Made by a program: the position numbers and the translations under genes. A DNA stretch of 64,000 bases, taken from NCBI GenBank assembly GCA_950022655.1, contig OX465584.1:65626437-65690436 (forward strand). Direction: 5' to 3'. This document shows positions 22,637-31,924 of the stretch, in pieces (the stretch's first letter is position 1; each line of letters opens with the position of its first letter). This DNA comes from Alentia gelatinosa (Eukaryota; Annelida; Polychaeta; Phyllodocida; Polynoidae). Under the pieces are notes generated by a model, which was not told where the DNA came from, made no database searches, and was given only the letters and a program-made list of their open reading frames with translations.

Positions 22637-25554
22637 CCAACACAGGATGCTCACGTGTAGGCAAGCCCCGGACCCCTGCGGACACCGGATGCGGCACACG
22701 TGAGATCACACGACCGGTAACCCGTGTAACAACACCGGACAGGAAACGGCCGCCGGCCACGTGGGCCGAGGTGGTCAGTCGCTCCTGCCCGGATACACCC
22801 CCCCCTGGAGCACCCGCAACACGTGGGGTGGACGGGGGGCGGGCGACACGTGACGCCATAGCGACTGCGGCCGCCCCACCACGTGAGGAGGGGGCGGTCG
22901 GCAATAACAACAACAACAACAACACGGTACCCCACGTGGCCGGCCCGGTGGGCGTCGGCCACCCGGGTCCACCCTCCGACAGCGTGGCCGGCCCCAGCGG
23001 CACGGCAGAGCCCAGCACACTGGACTTCACGGCACTGGAGGAGATCTGCCGCACGGGCATCGTGACCGCCGGGACTCGTACGGACCCGGAGGCCTTTATG
23101 TTACATCGCCGCAAGCAGTGGCCGGAGATGGACGACAACGCTCCGCCGGCGCACGGGCACATATACCGGGCCGTGCGGGCAACCGGGCTCCCAAACGCCA
23201 TGTGTAGCAAGATAACTCTACCCACGGACTTACGGCTACGGGCGTGGGAGAAGTACCTAACGGCGATGCAGGGAAAGCGGGAGCTGCTGGGGTTCATACG
23301 TTATGGATTCCCCCTCGGATACCTGGGACCCGCGACCGATACCCAGGGGGTCCCAAATCATCCCAGCGCGATGGCTTTTCCCACGGAGGTAGGCAAGTTT
23401 ATCACTAAGGAGCTCTCCTTCTCAAATCTGCTCGGGCCGTTCGCCGAGGCCCCGTTCAGTCCGTGGTGCCACGTCTCTCCGTTGATGTCGCGGGAGAAAC
23501 GGGACTCCGATGCCCGGCGGGTGATAACGGATATGACCTTCCCCCGGGATCGGAGCGTCAACGCCTACGTGAGGAAGAACTCGGTGTACGGGGAGGAGAG
23601 GGAGCACACTCTCCCCACCATCGACGGTTTCGTCTCCCGTCTCCTGCGATCGGGTCCCTCGAGCTACATGGCCTCCATCGACATCGCGAGGGCATATAAA
23701 AATTTCCGGTGTGACCCCCTCGACTGGCCCCTCTTGTGTTTCGCGTGGGACGGCGGGTACTACTGCGATACGGCGATGCCGTTCGGTGCCCGCGCGTCCT
23801 CGTATCACATGCAGTGTGTTGCAGATACGATAGTGGAGATCCTCGCCGGAAAGGGGGTGGAGGCGGCCATGTACCTCGACGACCTGATCCTGCTATCGCC
23901 GTCAAAGGAGAAAGACGCCGCCGACTTCGCGACCGCTAGGGAGCTCTTCCGCGAGCTAGGGCTGCCGGAGGCCCGGGAGAAAGCACAAGAACCGTCGCAG
24001 GTCGTCCGTTGGCTGGGCATCAACATCGACGCACGAAACATGATTCTGTCGGTGCCCGAGGACAAACTCCAGGACGTCCGCCAGCACGTCGCGGCTGTCG
24101 CACGGAAACGCTCGCTAACCAAGCGGCAACTCCAGTCGGTGCTGGGAAAAATCCTCCACGTGGCAAAGTGCATCCGCCCGGCAAGACCCTTCGTAAGCAA
24201 GCTACTGGAGGCACTGCGTGGTATGTCGGGGTTTTACCTAAACATCTCCTCGGACATGCGGCAGGACCTCGACTGGTTCTCTAGGTTTGCGGAGGGTTGG
24301 AACGGGCGTGCCTTGATTCCCAGGGGCCCCCCGACGAAATGCATCACTGTGGACGCCTGCCTCACCGGGGTCGGGGGCACCGACGGCCGCCTGGCCTACT
24401 CCGCCCAGGTGTGCCCGGTTGCCGACCCGGTGAATTGCATATCGGAACTGGAAGCCCTCAACACAATATACGCCCTCAACACGTTCCTGACCGACCGGGA
24501 CCGGGGGACGCGGGTTGAGGTCTTCTGCGACAACATGGGAACCGTCCAGGCACTAACATCGGGGCGGGCACGGAACAAGGTGCTGGCGGAGTGTGCCCGC
24601 CAAGCCTGGATGGTACAAGCGAGGCTCCAGGTCGAGCTGGTATACACGCACATCCCGGGGGTCCTCAACTCGGTCGCGGATGCCCTCAGCCGGTCGCACC
24701 TCACCTCCAGTGACTATTCTAAAGCTGCTTTTTACATGTCCTCTCTTAACCTCAGAGCTGTCGCTCCATGTAATCACGCCTCATTTGTGCCTGTCCTCCG
24801 GCTTTACTGCAGATCCGGCGCTACGCTGTCTCCAACAGAGGGCATCTGCGCAGCAGGCCGCGGCGCGTGCCCCCGGCACGGTCGCCAACCAGCGAAGCGC
24901 AGTGACTACATACCTAGCGTTCTGCCGGAGGATGGGCGTGGACCCCCAGCAGCCGACCGTCAGCCTACTCACCGCGTACCTGGAGTACGTCCGGGACCAC
25001 GCCCCCTCACCAGCGACCGTAGCCAACCATCTGTCTCACCTACGGTCGCACCTACGGCTGTCAGGAGGGAACATTGCGGCAACGGAGGACGCCCGCGTCA
25101 AGCGGGCACTGGACGCAATGAAGAGGGACAAAGCCTACCAGCCAAACGTGAAGCCGCCTATACCTATGGAGGCCCTCAGAGGCGTCCTCGGCGGTCTCAC
25201 GGCCACGCCCCTCGACCGGTCGACCAGAGCGGCGTGCCTCCTCATGTTCTTCGTGGCCCTGCGGCAAAGCGAAGTCGCGCCGCCAACCGTCAAGAGCTTC
25301 GATCCGGTCCGGCACCTCACACGAGGAGACGTGAGGGTCACTTCTACTCACGTCGACGTGAGGATCAAGGCTGCAAAGAACCTCCAGTGTGTTGGAGAAG
25401 AGAAACGCGTATCTCTGCAGCCCTCCCCGGACCGGATGTCGTGCCCGCTGCGGGCAGTGAGAGCGATGATCGCGGCCGTTCCTACGACCAACGACCGCGA
25501 GCCCTTCCTCATGAACGAGGATCGCTCCCCCATCACGACTCGATGTCTCGCTAA
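22600..25554 (+). CDS. Reverse transcriptase - RNase H (frameshift product)
   Basis: Read in the -1 frame from 22600, this gives 984 codons. A low-complexity linker with seven consecutive Asn (from (AAC)n near 22906) is followed by the RT: SPLMSREKRDSDARRVITDM (fingers), Asp in SIDIARAY (codon 361), MPFGARASS, and YLDD (codons 425-428). RNase H follows with VDACLTGVGG (Asp codon 585), SELEAL, FCDNMG and VADALSR, so the D-E-D-D set is complete. The order and the motif spellings are those of DIRS-like elements. About 290 codons after VADALSR overlap the recombinase gene in another frame and look like a shadow, not a domain. The protein copies element RNA into cDNA. No protease or integrase domain is seen, as expected for this class. 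Confidence 0.92.
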   Translation, partial: RARCAPRVIGAHPNTGCSRVGKPRTPADTGCGTREITRPVTRVTTPDRKRPPATWAEVVSRSCPDTPPPGAPATRGVDGGRATRDAIATAAAPPREEGAVGNNNNNNNTVPHVAGPVGVGHPGPPSDSVAGPSGTAEPSTLDFTALEEICRTGIVTAGTRTDPEAFMLHRRKQWPEMDDNAPPAHGHIYRAVRATGLPNAMCSKITLPTDLRLRAWEKYLTAMQGKRELLGFIRYGFPLGYLGPATDTQGVPNHPSAMAFPTEVGKFITKELSFSNLLGPFAEAPFSPWCHVSPLMSREKRDSDARRVITDMTFPRDRSVNAYVRKNSVYGEEREHTLPTIDGFVSRLLRSGPSSYMASIDIARAYKNFRCDPLDWPLLCFAWDGGYYCDTAMPFGARASSYHMQCVADTIVEILAGKGVEAAMYLDDLILLSPSKEKDAADFATARELFRELGLPEAREKAQEPSQVVRWLGINIDARNMILSVPEDKLQDVRQHVAAVARKRSLTKRQLQSVLGKILHVAKCIRPARPFVSKLLEALRGMSGFYLNISSDMRQDLDWFSRFAEGWNGRALIPRGPPTKCITVDACLTGVGGTDGRLAYSAQVCPVADPVNCISELEALNTIYALNTFLTDRDRGTRVEVFCDNMGTVQALTSGRARNKVLAECARQAWMVQARLQVELVYTHIPGVLNSVADALSRSHLTSSDYSKAAFYMSSLNLRAVAPCNHASFVPVLRLYCRSGATLSPTEGICAAGRGACPRHGRQPAKRSDYIPSVLPEDGRGPPAADRQPTHRVPGVRPGPRPLTSDRSQPSVSPTVAPTAVRREHCGNGGRPRQAGTGRNEEGQSLPAKREAAYTYGGPQRRPRRSHGHAPRPVDQSGVPPHVLRGPAAKRSRAANRQELRSGPAPHTRRREGHFYSRRREDQGCKEPPVCWRRETRISAALPGPDVVPAAGSESDDRGRSYDQRPRALPHERGSLPHHDSMSR
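22652..22938 (+). promoter_or_regulatory. Cluster of seven CACGTG hexamers
   Basis: CACGTG starts at 22652, 22697, 22758, 22820, 22847, 22880 and 22933. Further copies occur in A1, in the Gag ORF (21462, 21551, 21777) and at 24157. This is the canonical E-box of bHLH factors. The stretch encodes a low-complexity linker with little visible constraint, so a regulatory role is possible but unproven. Confidence 0.4.
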
Positions 25555-25774
25555 AGAGTGGGACCGTCTCATCGCGCTGGCAGGGATACCATTAAGGACA
25601 TATACCCTGCACAGCCTGCGAAAGGCCGCGGCGACGCAGGCCTTCCAGGCCGGAGTCCCTGAACTGGATATACAGAGGTATGGGGGGTGGCGCTCCAACG
25701 CCCACAGAAGCTACATCCGCACCTCGGATGCCAATCGGGTGAATGATTCCCTCCTCAAGTCAATTAACGAGTGA
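24680..25774 (+). CDS. Tyrosine recombinase
   Basis: The first ATG in this frame (24680) overlaps the GAT codon of the last RNase H aspartate (GATG), giving 364 aa. An N-terminal SAM-like domain (around PGTVANQRSAVTTYLAFCRR) is followed by the catalytic domain. Box I Arg lies in FVALRQSEV (residue 195), a Lys in RIKAAK (about 230-233), box II in LHSLRKAA (His 311, Arg 314), Trp in GGWRS, and the nucleophile Tyr in RSYIR (residue 345). The set R-K-H-R-W-Y is complete, so the enzyme appears functional. It should integrate the circular element DNA by strand exchange, in place of an integrase. The start context is weak (C at -3), so translation by reinitiation, or from another start or transcript, is possible. 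Confidence 0.93.
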   Translation: MPSAGRTSPPVTILKLLFTCPLLTSELSLHVITPHLCLSSGFTADPALRCLQQRASAQQAAARAPGTVANQRSAVTTYLAFCRRMGVDPQQPTVSLLTAYLEYVRDHAPSPATVANHLSHLRSHLRLSGGNIAATEDARVKRALDAMKRDKAYQPNVKPPIPMEALRGVLGGLTATPLDRSTRAACLLMFFVALRQSEVAPPTVKSFDPVRHLTRGDVRVTSTHVDVRIKAAKNLQCVGEEKRVSLQPSPDRMSCPLRAVRAMIAAVPTTNDREPFLMNEDRSPITTRCLAKEWDRLIALAGIPLRTYTLHSLRKAAATQAFQAGVPELDIQRYGGWRSNAHRSYIRTSDANRVNDSLLKSINE

Positions 25775-25824
25775 GCATCATTTTCTCCCACCCTCCTCTC
25801 CACAAACTCTTCATGGACATTTTT

Positions 25825-26158
25825 GGCGTTTTATACACATTGTATAACCATATATACGTATTACATAATACTATTATACATTATACACATGTACTCCTGT
25901 AATACATACCACATATGTAATACCTTTTATACAGGCATCACATCTGCCTTATGTATATCTTATACATATCTTCAAAATATGTACTTATCATATTTACAAA
26001 TATGTCTTCTTCATATATCATACTACATATGTATATCCTCTTCCATAAGATATTGTTTCATATTTAATATCTTAATTTATATGGACCTTATAAAATTCAA
26101 ATAAATTTTATTCGCCCATATCTGTCTTCCACTTTTGTGTTGCGGGTAAGGGGTAATG
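25825..26158 (+). repeat. Split direct repeat B1
   Basis: 334 bp from GGCGTTTTATACACATTG to GGGTAAGGGGTAATG, very AT-rich, with palindromes such as ACATATGTA. It directly abuts A2; the B1-A2 join (GGTAATG then GGTAGCTC) recreates the joint of a circular intermediate. It follows the recombinase stop by 50 bp and contains AATAAA at 26100-26105. Confidence 0.95.
26100..26105 (+). terminator. Possible polyadenylation signal in B1
   Basis: AATAAA lies in B1, with its duplicate in B2 at 26660-26665. Reading through the first to use the second would yield an RNA carrying B1-A2-B2, as the replication model of this class needs. Confidence 0.45.
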
Positions 26159-26351
26159 GGTAGCTCATGGCCCGTAGGGTCAGGAGCGGTCATTGCACCA
26201 CCTAGCGCACTCCCTCCCTACTAGCGCACCCTGCGCGCCCCCGCGTGCGAGTCACGTGAACTAATAGGTCACGTGGCGAAGCACGCCCCCACGCTCTATC
26301 TCATTCTGTTCCTGCGCTTCACTCCGCTCACACCTACAACCTTTTTTCTCC
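26159..26351 (+). repeat. Split direct repeat A2
   Basis: Second copy of A1, apparently identical over 193 bp. A 33-bp pyrimidine-rich spacer separates it from B2. Confidence 0.95.
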
Positions 26352-26384
26352 CACCCACCCTCACCTTTCTTCCTACTCCCGTAG

Positions 26385-26718
26385 GGCGTTTTATACACAT
26401 TGTATAACCATATATACGTATTACATAATACTATTATACATTATACACATGTACTCCTGTAATACATACCACATATGTAATACCTTTTATACAGGCATCA
26501 CATCTGCCTTATGTATATCTTATACATATCTTCAAAATATGTACTTATCATATTTACAAATATGTCTTCTTCATATATCATACTACATATGTATATCCTC
26601 TTCCATAAGATATTGTTTCATATTTAATATCTTAATTTATATGGACCTTATAAAATTCAAATAAATTTTATTCGCCCATATCTGTCTTCCACTTTTGTGT
26701 TGCGGGTAAGGGGTAATG
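26385..26718 (+). repeat. Split direct repeat B2, 3' end of element
   Basis: Second copy of B1, apparently identical over 334 bp. The element ends GGGGTAATG and the split MITE resumes with ACCGTCCG. Confidence 0.95.
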
Positions 26719-26791
26719 ACCGTCCGTTTGTCGCCGACAAAGGTAAATGAATGTTCCGAAATCAGTAGATGGGCATTGGGCTTTAGGCTGC
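26719..26791. mobile_element. Older MITE, right part
   Basis: ACCGTCCGTTTGTCGCCGAC through GTTCCGAAATCAGTAGATGG to GCATTGGGCTTTA is the end of the MITE whose left part stops at 21169. It matches the inverse of about 54905-54975. Confidence 0.88.
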
Positions 26792-26970
26792 GTAAACACT
26801 GCCAATCAGAACTGAGATATCAATAAACATGGCCAATCAGAACTGAGATGTGTGTAAACACAGCCAATCAGAACTGAGATGTGTGTAAACACAACCAATC
26901 AGAACTGAGATGTGTGTAAACACAGTCAATCAGAACTGAGATGTGTGTAAACACAGCCAATCAGAACAAG
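26791..26970. repeat. 31-bp minisatellite with CCAATCAGAAC, 6 copies
   Basis: Units read about GTGTGTAAACACAG then CCAATCAGAACTGAGAT; one unit has TCAAT instead. Each intact unit carries CCAATCAG, the preferred NF-Y box core. Confidence 0.88.
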
Positions 26971-26998
26971 ACAAAGAAAGCCGGATGATAATAAATGT

Positions 26999-28260
26999 TT
27001 TAAAGGCATACAGGAAAATTGGCCTTGAAAATTACAACCCATATCATTTCCCTGAAAATTGGATATGATGATCTTCAAATGTTGTTGAACACATATAACT
27101 TAGAAACGGGGGTCACAGTGGTAGATTATCATTTAGAGATTGATATTATGATAATTATATAAAAGAATATATAGAATTCTAAAAGTTGCTTTTCACAGAA
27201 TAAAACCCATTTCATTTTCTGAAAACTTTTAGAAAATATAGAAAATGTATAGAACTTCATATTTTAGTTTTACAAACTATTGGGTACCATTCTTGTGTTT
27301 GAGATAAAACGATATTATCAGTACATGGAAATTGGCCCTTTTAAAAAAAATTTATAAAATATTTTTATTGAGCAGTTTTTTTATACACATTTCAACACGA
27401 GTACATGAATTCCAAAATCATTACAAAGAGATTCAGCCTTTTTTTTAAGGCCGTGAGGTACCTTGGTGGTCATATGCAAGCTCTCTTCCCCCCCCCCCCC
27501 CCCCTGTTATAATACTACATAGTTAAATCTAATATAGGAAAAAATTGCCACCCTCTTGTATACTGACTTGGTCTGCTTCGAGATGCTATTGGTTTGGCTG
27601 GACAAGAGTCCGTATTGTAATCATTTTAGACATTCGTATATTATTTCACATCGAGAAACCCATAATGGTCCTTCTGGAGCCAGTCCCTTAATGGGGTGAA
27701 ATTTAGGACGGAGGTATGGCTACCGTAGAAGGTTTAGACAGGACCTGTAGAAGAATGATAGGAATGATATTAGGGTTGGATCAACTGGACACAACCTTAA
27801 ATTTACTCATCTGTAAGTAGAAGGATTCCCAAGGAAGCAATTTTGACTGATAATTCACAATATTTCAAAATCACAAGGTGGCACCACCATGTATTTTAAT
27901 GGCATATCCTACAATTTATAGTGGCATCATCTTGTGATTTTTAGATATCGTCAATTTACAGTCAACAAATTTGTTTCCAGATTCCTTCTAATTCTAAATA
28001 AATGAATTAATTGTTAAGTTCAGTCTATCAAATCCCAATAGGCAAACAAGGCCTAATAACATCTGCCTGATTTACATAGGAAATGTACTGAAAAATGTAG
28101 TTTCACTCAATTCTTTCAAAGACAAGAATATATTTACTATATTCTGTTAAATAATGGGTTTTACTACGTGAAAAGCAACATTTAAGAATTTCTATATATA
28201 TTCTAATATAGAATTATCATAATATTGATCTTCAAAACTAAAAACCAGCAGAGTGACCCC
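26999..28260. repeat. Interspersed repeat R3 in fold-back arrangement
   Basis: TTTAAAGGCATACAGGAAAA, the phrases AACCCATATCATTT, GGTCACAGTGGTAGA and AAGTTGCTTTTCACAG resemble 40840-41220 and 47118-48010. The right part (28085-28255) carries related text inverted (GGGTTTTACTACGTGAAAAG and AGTGACCCCGGC), giving a long imperfect fold-back. A run of about 20 C lies at 27488-27507. Confidence 0.65.
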
Positions 28261-28688
28261 GGCTTTTTTTTTATATTGCAGTGTTTATTTAAAGTTCATT
28301 GAAGTATACAGTGGGTAATGTTATTAACAACATTTAGTCTTAACGGTAATCCAGTCATAGTTTTAGACATTCTTTAGAGTCCACATTTTTGCACGTTGGA
28401 TTTTTCTAACTGAACACCACATTTTTTTATATTTTTTTTTATAGGTAAGACACTTGAGTTATAGTTTTAATACACTCATAAGTTGATAGGTAAAATTCAA
28501 AGTTTGATCTGTAGTACATCAAAGGACAAAAGGTATAACCCCTTATATACAAGACGGGAAAAAAGTGAAATTATCCGTTACGACATACTCAAGCGACGGT
28601 CAACCAAGGAAATGAGTACAAAGGACAAGACATACTCCAACACATACCTGGGGAGGATTACACATACACATAAACAGGGGATATCAGC
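28261..28688. other. No gene recognised
   Basis: AT-rich DNA without recognised repeats; short frames only. Confidence 0.4.
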
Positions 28689-28975
28689 GTTTATCCTCCC
28701 CCTAATATAAAATCCCATAGGCTTAACATTCAGTTTCCGTATGCCACGCTGACTGGCATACAGAGTTTTATATGCCACTAGTGGCATACAGAATTGTTAT
28801 CACGTAATATTCAGGAGACGGGGTAGGATAAAATCAAAACCTGATTCGTTTTAATCTTGGCCACCGCATTCCACTCCTGGAGTTTTGGCTCCGGCTTCGC
28901 CTTGTGAAATCACTATGCCAAACACCAGTCGTGGCATATGTTGGCGAAGACTAAAACTCATCCAGTTTTACGATA
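28689..28975 (+). mobile_element. Hairpin-tailed element, arm family C, copy 3
   Basis: TTTATCCTCCCCCTAATA is followed by CCCATAGGCTTAACATTCAG, a small inner palindrome around TATGCCACTAGTGGCATA, the inverted terminus GGGGTAGGATAAAATC, and the arm-C palindrome with apex CCGGCTTCGCCTTGTGAA. It ends CCAGTTTTACGATA. This is the fullest family C copy. Confidence 0.87.
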
Positions 28976-29634
28976 GTTCTTCACATCAGTTTCGTCAATA
29001 CCTTGAGCCAAATCACGAATTTATTGGGCTGATGCTCTAGGTGGCTTAGTATTCTGAAACACCTATGGTGTGTCATATTCAAGCTTCAGGAAAATGACAA
29101 GGGTTTTAATTTTAAAACCAAATTGTCCGATCTGCCTTTAACACAGCCAATCTATGTTAGGCTGTGTTTGAGTCAATTCAAATTCAGGTTGTGTTAACAC
29201 AGCTGATGGGACCCGAGGCTGTGTAAACACGGTCGATTCGATCCATGCGGGTCAAGGTCAAGGTCGACCTCCAGGCCGCACTAAACCGCTGAGTCAGCTT
29301 TGTTTGAGGACATGGCCTTTATCCCAACCCCGCGAGGTCAATGAGTGCAAGTGATAGGAGGAGAATCAATTACTTGACGATGATTGGTTGTCTCGCTTCA
29401 TCGCCACGCCCTCCAGCGGAAGCGGGCCAAACTAACCGTGTCAACGGGTATTAACCAGATTTAGCCTCCAGCTGAAAACGGCTGAAAACGGGGACCAGAA
29501 TACATCCCCCTCCCCTCCCCCTCCTCCCCACACGGCAAGGCCTATCACTCCCCTCCCTTTTACCCTCAATTATGCCCCCTCTCTCCCCTCCCTAAATCAC
29601 GATTAATGAATCACTGCCGCCATTATTTTAGCCA
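28976..29634. other. No gene recognised
   Basis: Phrases related to the 31-bp array (AACACAGCC, GCTGTGT) recur irregularly around 29140-29240. The 3' half becomes C-rich before the next array. Confidence 0.4.
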
Positions 29635-30612
29635 GATTCCCTGCAGATCACACCCCTTCTCTCACTTCACTCCCTTTATGTACCCCCTCACACCCCTTCT
29701 CTCCCTCCATTCCCTCTATCTACCCCCTCACACCCCTTCTCTCCCTCCACTCCCTTTATCTACCCCCTCACACCCTCTCTTCCTCCCCTCCCTCTATCTA
29801 CCCCCTCACACCCCTCTATCTACCCCCTCACCGCCCTCTCTCCCTCCCCTCCTCTATCTACCCCCACACCCCTTCTCTCCCTCCATTCCCTTTATCTACC
29901 CCCTCACACCCCTCTCTCCCTCCCCTCCCTCTATCTACCCCCTCACACCCCTCTCTCCCTCCCCTCCTCTATCTACCCCCTCACACCCCTCTCTCCCCCC
30001 CTCCCTCTATCTACCCCCTCACACCCCTCCCTCCCCTCCTCTATCTACCCCCTCACACCCCTCCCTCCCCTCCCTCTATCTACCCCCTCACACCCCTCTC
30101 TCCCTCCCCTTCTATATCGACCCCCTCACATCCCTCTCTCCCTCCCCTCCTATATCTACCCCCTCACACCCCTCCCTCCCCTCCTCTATCTACCCCCTCA
30201 CACCCCTCACACCCTCCCCTCCTCTATTTACCCCCTCACACCCCTCTCTCCCTCCCCTCCTCTATCTACCCCCTCACACCCTCTCTCCCTCCCCTCCCTC
30301 TATCTACCCTCTCATACCTCTCTCTCCCTCCCCTCCCTCTATCTACCCCCTCACACCCTCTCTCCCTCCCCTCCTCTATCTACCCCCACACCCCTTCTCT
30401 GACTTCACTCCCTTTATCTACCCCCTCACACCCCTCTCTCCCTCCCCTCCCTCTATCTACCCTCTCATACCTCTCTCTCCCTCCCCTCCCTCTATCTACC
30501 CCCTCACACCCCTCTCTCCCTCCCCTCCTCTATCTACCCCCTCACACCCTCTCTTCCTCCCCTCCCTCTATCTACCCCCTCACACCTCTCTCCCTCCTCT
30601 CCTTTATTTTCC
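29635..30612. repeat. Pyrimidine-rich minisatellite, about 36-38 bp
   Basis: The unit is close to CTCTCTCCCTCCCCTCCTCT then ATCTACCCCCTCACACCC, repeated some 25 times. The top strand is almost purely C/T. The long frame it creates encodes only SIYPLTPLSPSPP-type repeats and is not a gene. Confidence 0.92.
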
Positions 30613-31020
30613 CCCCACATAATTGTCGCTGACTGGATTAGTCAACGATTTTCAATTTTTGTTATCGGAGCCATATCGGTAGGTCTAAATTTCTGTCGTG
30701 ATAGGGGGATGCCAGGCCAAAAGAAACGCAACCACTGCCTTTGATTCACTACAATAGACCTACTGAGTACGCTTATAAATACTAAAGAAGAAACTAACAT
30801 TACAACAGAATATTCAGGCTTAAGAAAATACGGAAATCCATCTCTACTCCTGTGGCCCAGTTAATCTATTGTACTGCATACGACCCATCTTAGAGTATGG
30901 TAGCTTCATCTTCGGGGGGGGGGGGGGGGGGGGCGAGCGTATTTGACCTTGGCCAACTGCAGAGGACCCAAAATCGAGCCCTTAGAGTGATACAGGGCTA
31001 CTTTCGAAAAAGACTAATAA

Positions 31021-31312
31021 AGAACTGCATCGAGATCCATAGCCACTGACAATATGCCATGAGTTTTGGTTGCGGAGTAATCTCACGAGGCAAAGCCGAG
31101 TGAGATTATGTAGCAAACCAAAATGAATCGCATATTATCAGTGGCTATGAATCGAGTGCGGTTCAGATTTTATCTCACCCCTATCACTGACTATTTGGCT
31201 TAAATGTATGACATCCTCCCCTATTGAGTATTTTTCAACAATACTCCACGGGCGTTGAGTACGAGTTTCCAATGTTAAGTCTATGGAGAAAAAATACCAG
31301 GGGTGAGATAAA
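31021..31312 (-). mobile_element. Hairpin-tailed element, arm family F, inserted in the LINE
   Basis: The palindrome arms CATAGCCACTGACAATATGC and GCATATTATCAGTGGCTATG surround TCACGAGGCAAAGCCGAGTG. Then TTTATCTCACCCCTATC and, after 110 bp, AATGTTAAGTCTATGGAG and AGGGGTGAGATAA follow. The left end AACTGCATCGAG is shared with the 38.76-kb element. ATAAAG lies on both sides of the insert. Confidence 0.88.
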
Positions 31313-31445
31313 GAGCATTCATGACCTACATCTAGCTGCAGGTATTGAGTATCTAGAAACCAGGAGATACCTGAGTTTAGCGAAGCTAATGTTTAAACTC
31401 TCTAAAGATGAACAACGACTGGAACAGTCACGCAGAATGACCAGG

Positions 31446-31740
31446 GACCTGTTTCAGTAGTTTCGTGACATGTCTAGATGGCGTCTCTGACACCATACGG
31501 ACAGATCACAAGATTGCAGTCGATGACACACAGAGTTTCACTCACTTCTCGTAGGAATTAAACAATGACACTTTAACATGAGTAGGGGATACATCTAATC
31601 TATAATTTTTCCAAATATGAAGAAGATTGGCAACTTCGATCTTCTGATATTTGCTAGTCTTTTTCCGCTGTTGCTTGCACTGTTGGTGCCGCTGTTGATG
31701 TCTGTCTAGGCCTATTGTCACGAGACTACTGAAACAGGTC
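31446..31740. mobile_element. CCWGG-type MITE inserted in the LINE
   Basis: It starts GACCTGTTTCAGTAGTTTCG after CCAGG and ends CGAGACTACTGAAACAGGTC before CCTGG. The LINE reading resumes immediately after. The interior resembles 42.56-42.85 kb and, inverted, 54.14-54.43 kb. Confidence 0.85.
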
Positions 31741-31924
31741 CCTGGAGTGCTAATAAGCTAAGGTTCTCGATAATCAGGTACAGAACTTCGAAATATGAAA
31801 GATCACCGTTGTACCGGGGGACAAAGATTTGGGACTCACTGAGCGCTGACACACAAAATCTTGACTCTGTTGCTTCCTTTAAACGAGTAGTAAAAGACCA
31901 AATAAATCAATTTAGCAGTGTATG

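Larger units (their letters stand above)
21170..26718 (+). mobile_element. Ngaro/DIRS-type tyrosine-recombinase retrotransposon, near intact
   Basis: The order is A1 - Gag-like ORF - RT/RNase H - tyrosine recombinase - B1 - A2 - B2, the split-direct-repeat layout of Ngaro and PAT groups. No methyltransferase domain is visible between RNase H and recombinase, which favours Ngaro over PAT or DIRS1. The A and B pairs appear identical, suggesting recent arrival. Outside joins read AAATT and ACCGTCC, equal to the uninterrupted order in the 54.9-55.3 kb paralogue apart from point differences. There is thus no target duplication, as expected when a circular DNA is integrated by a tyrosine recombinase. 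One UAG interrupts the first ORF. Base composition is far richer in GC than the surroundings. Confidence 0.93.
30857..31924 (+). pseudogene. LINE (non-LTR retrotransposon) ORF2 3' end, disrupted
   Basis: Three in-order pieces are visible. At 30857-31020, CIRPILEYGSFIF, a 19-G run, and then FDLGQLQRTQNRALRVIQGY represent the segment after the RT palm of Jockey/CR1-like LINEs. At 31313-31441, SIHDLHLAAGIEYLETRRY appears. At 31743-31924, YERSPLYRGTKIWDSLS and FKRVVKDQINQF end at TGA. The pieces are separated by two insertions (31021-31312 and 31446-31740), and the frame reads on across the first when it is removed. The upstream part of the LINE is absent or unrecognisable. The 3' UTR probably extends to AATAAAAA near 32095. 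Confidence 0.8.

Noticed and set aside
22356..23297. 313-codon antisense frame across the Gag/RT junction
   Set aside because: GC-rich shadow of the sense genes; Arg/Pro/Gly-rich with no motif.
24188..24815. A possible intron from GTAAGC (24193) to a pyrimidine-rich AG (24755 or 24812) feeding the recombinase
   Set aside because: The two best acceptors give the wrong phase with that donor, and the intron would remove RNase H; only transcript data could support it.
24712..25554. The C-terminal part of the RT/RNase H frame as a methyltransferase or extra domain
   Set aside because: It is antiphase to the recombinase gene, rich in Arg/Pro/Ser, with no methyltransferase motif. It looks like an overlap shadow.
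29606..30622. 338-codon frame of SIYPLTPLSPSPP repeats
   Set aside because: Polypyrimidine minisatellite with no coding signature.
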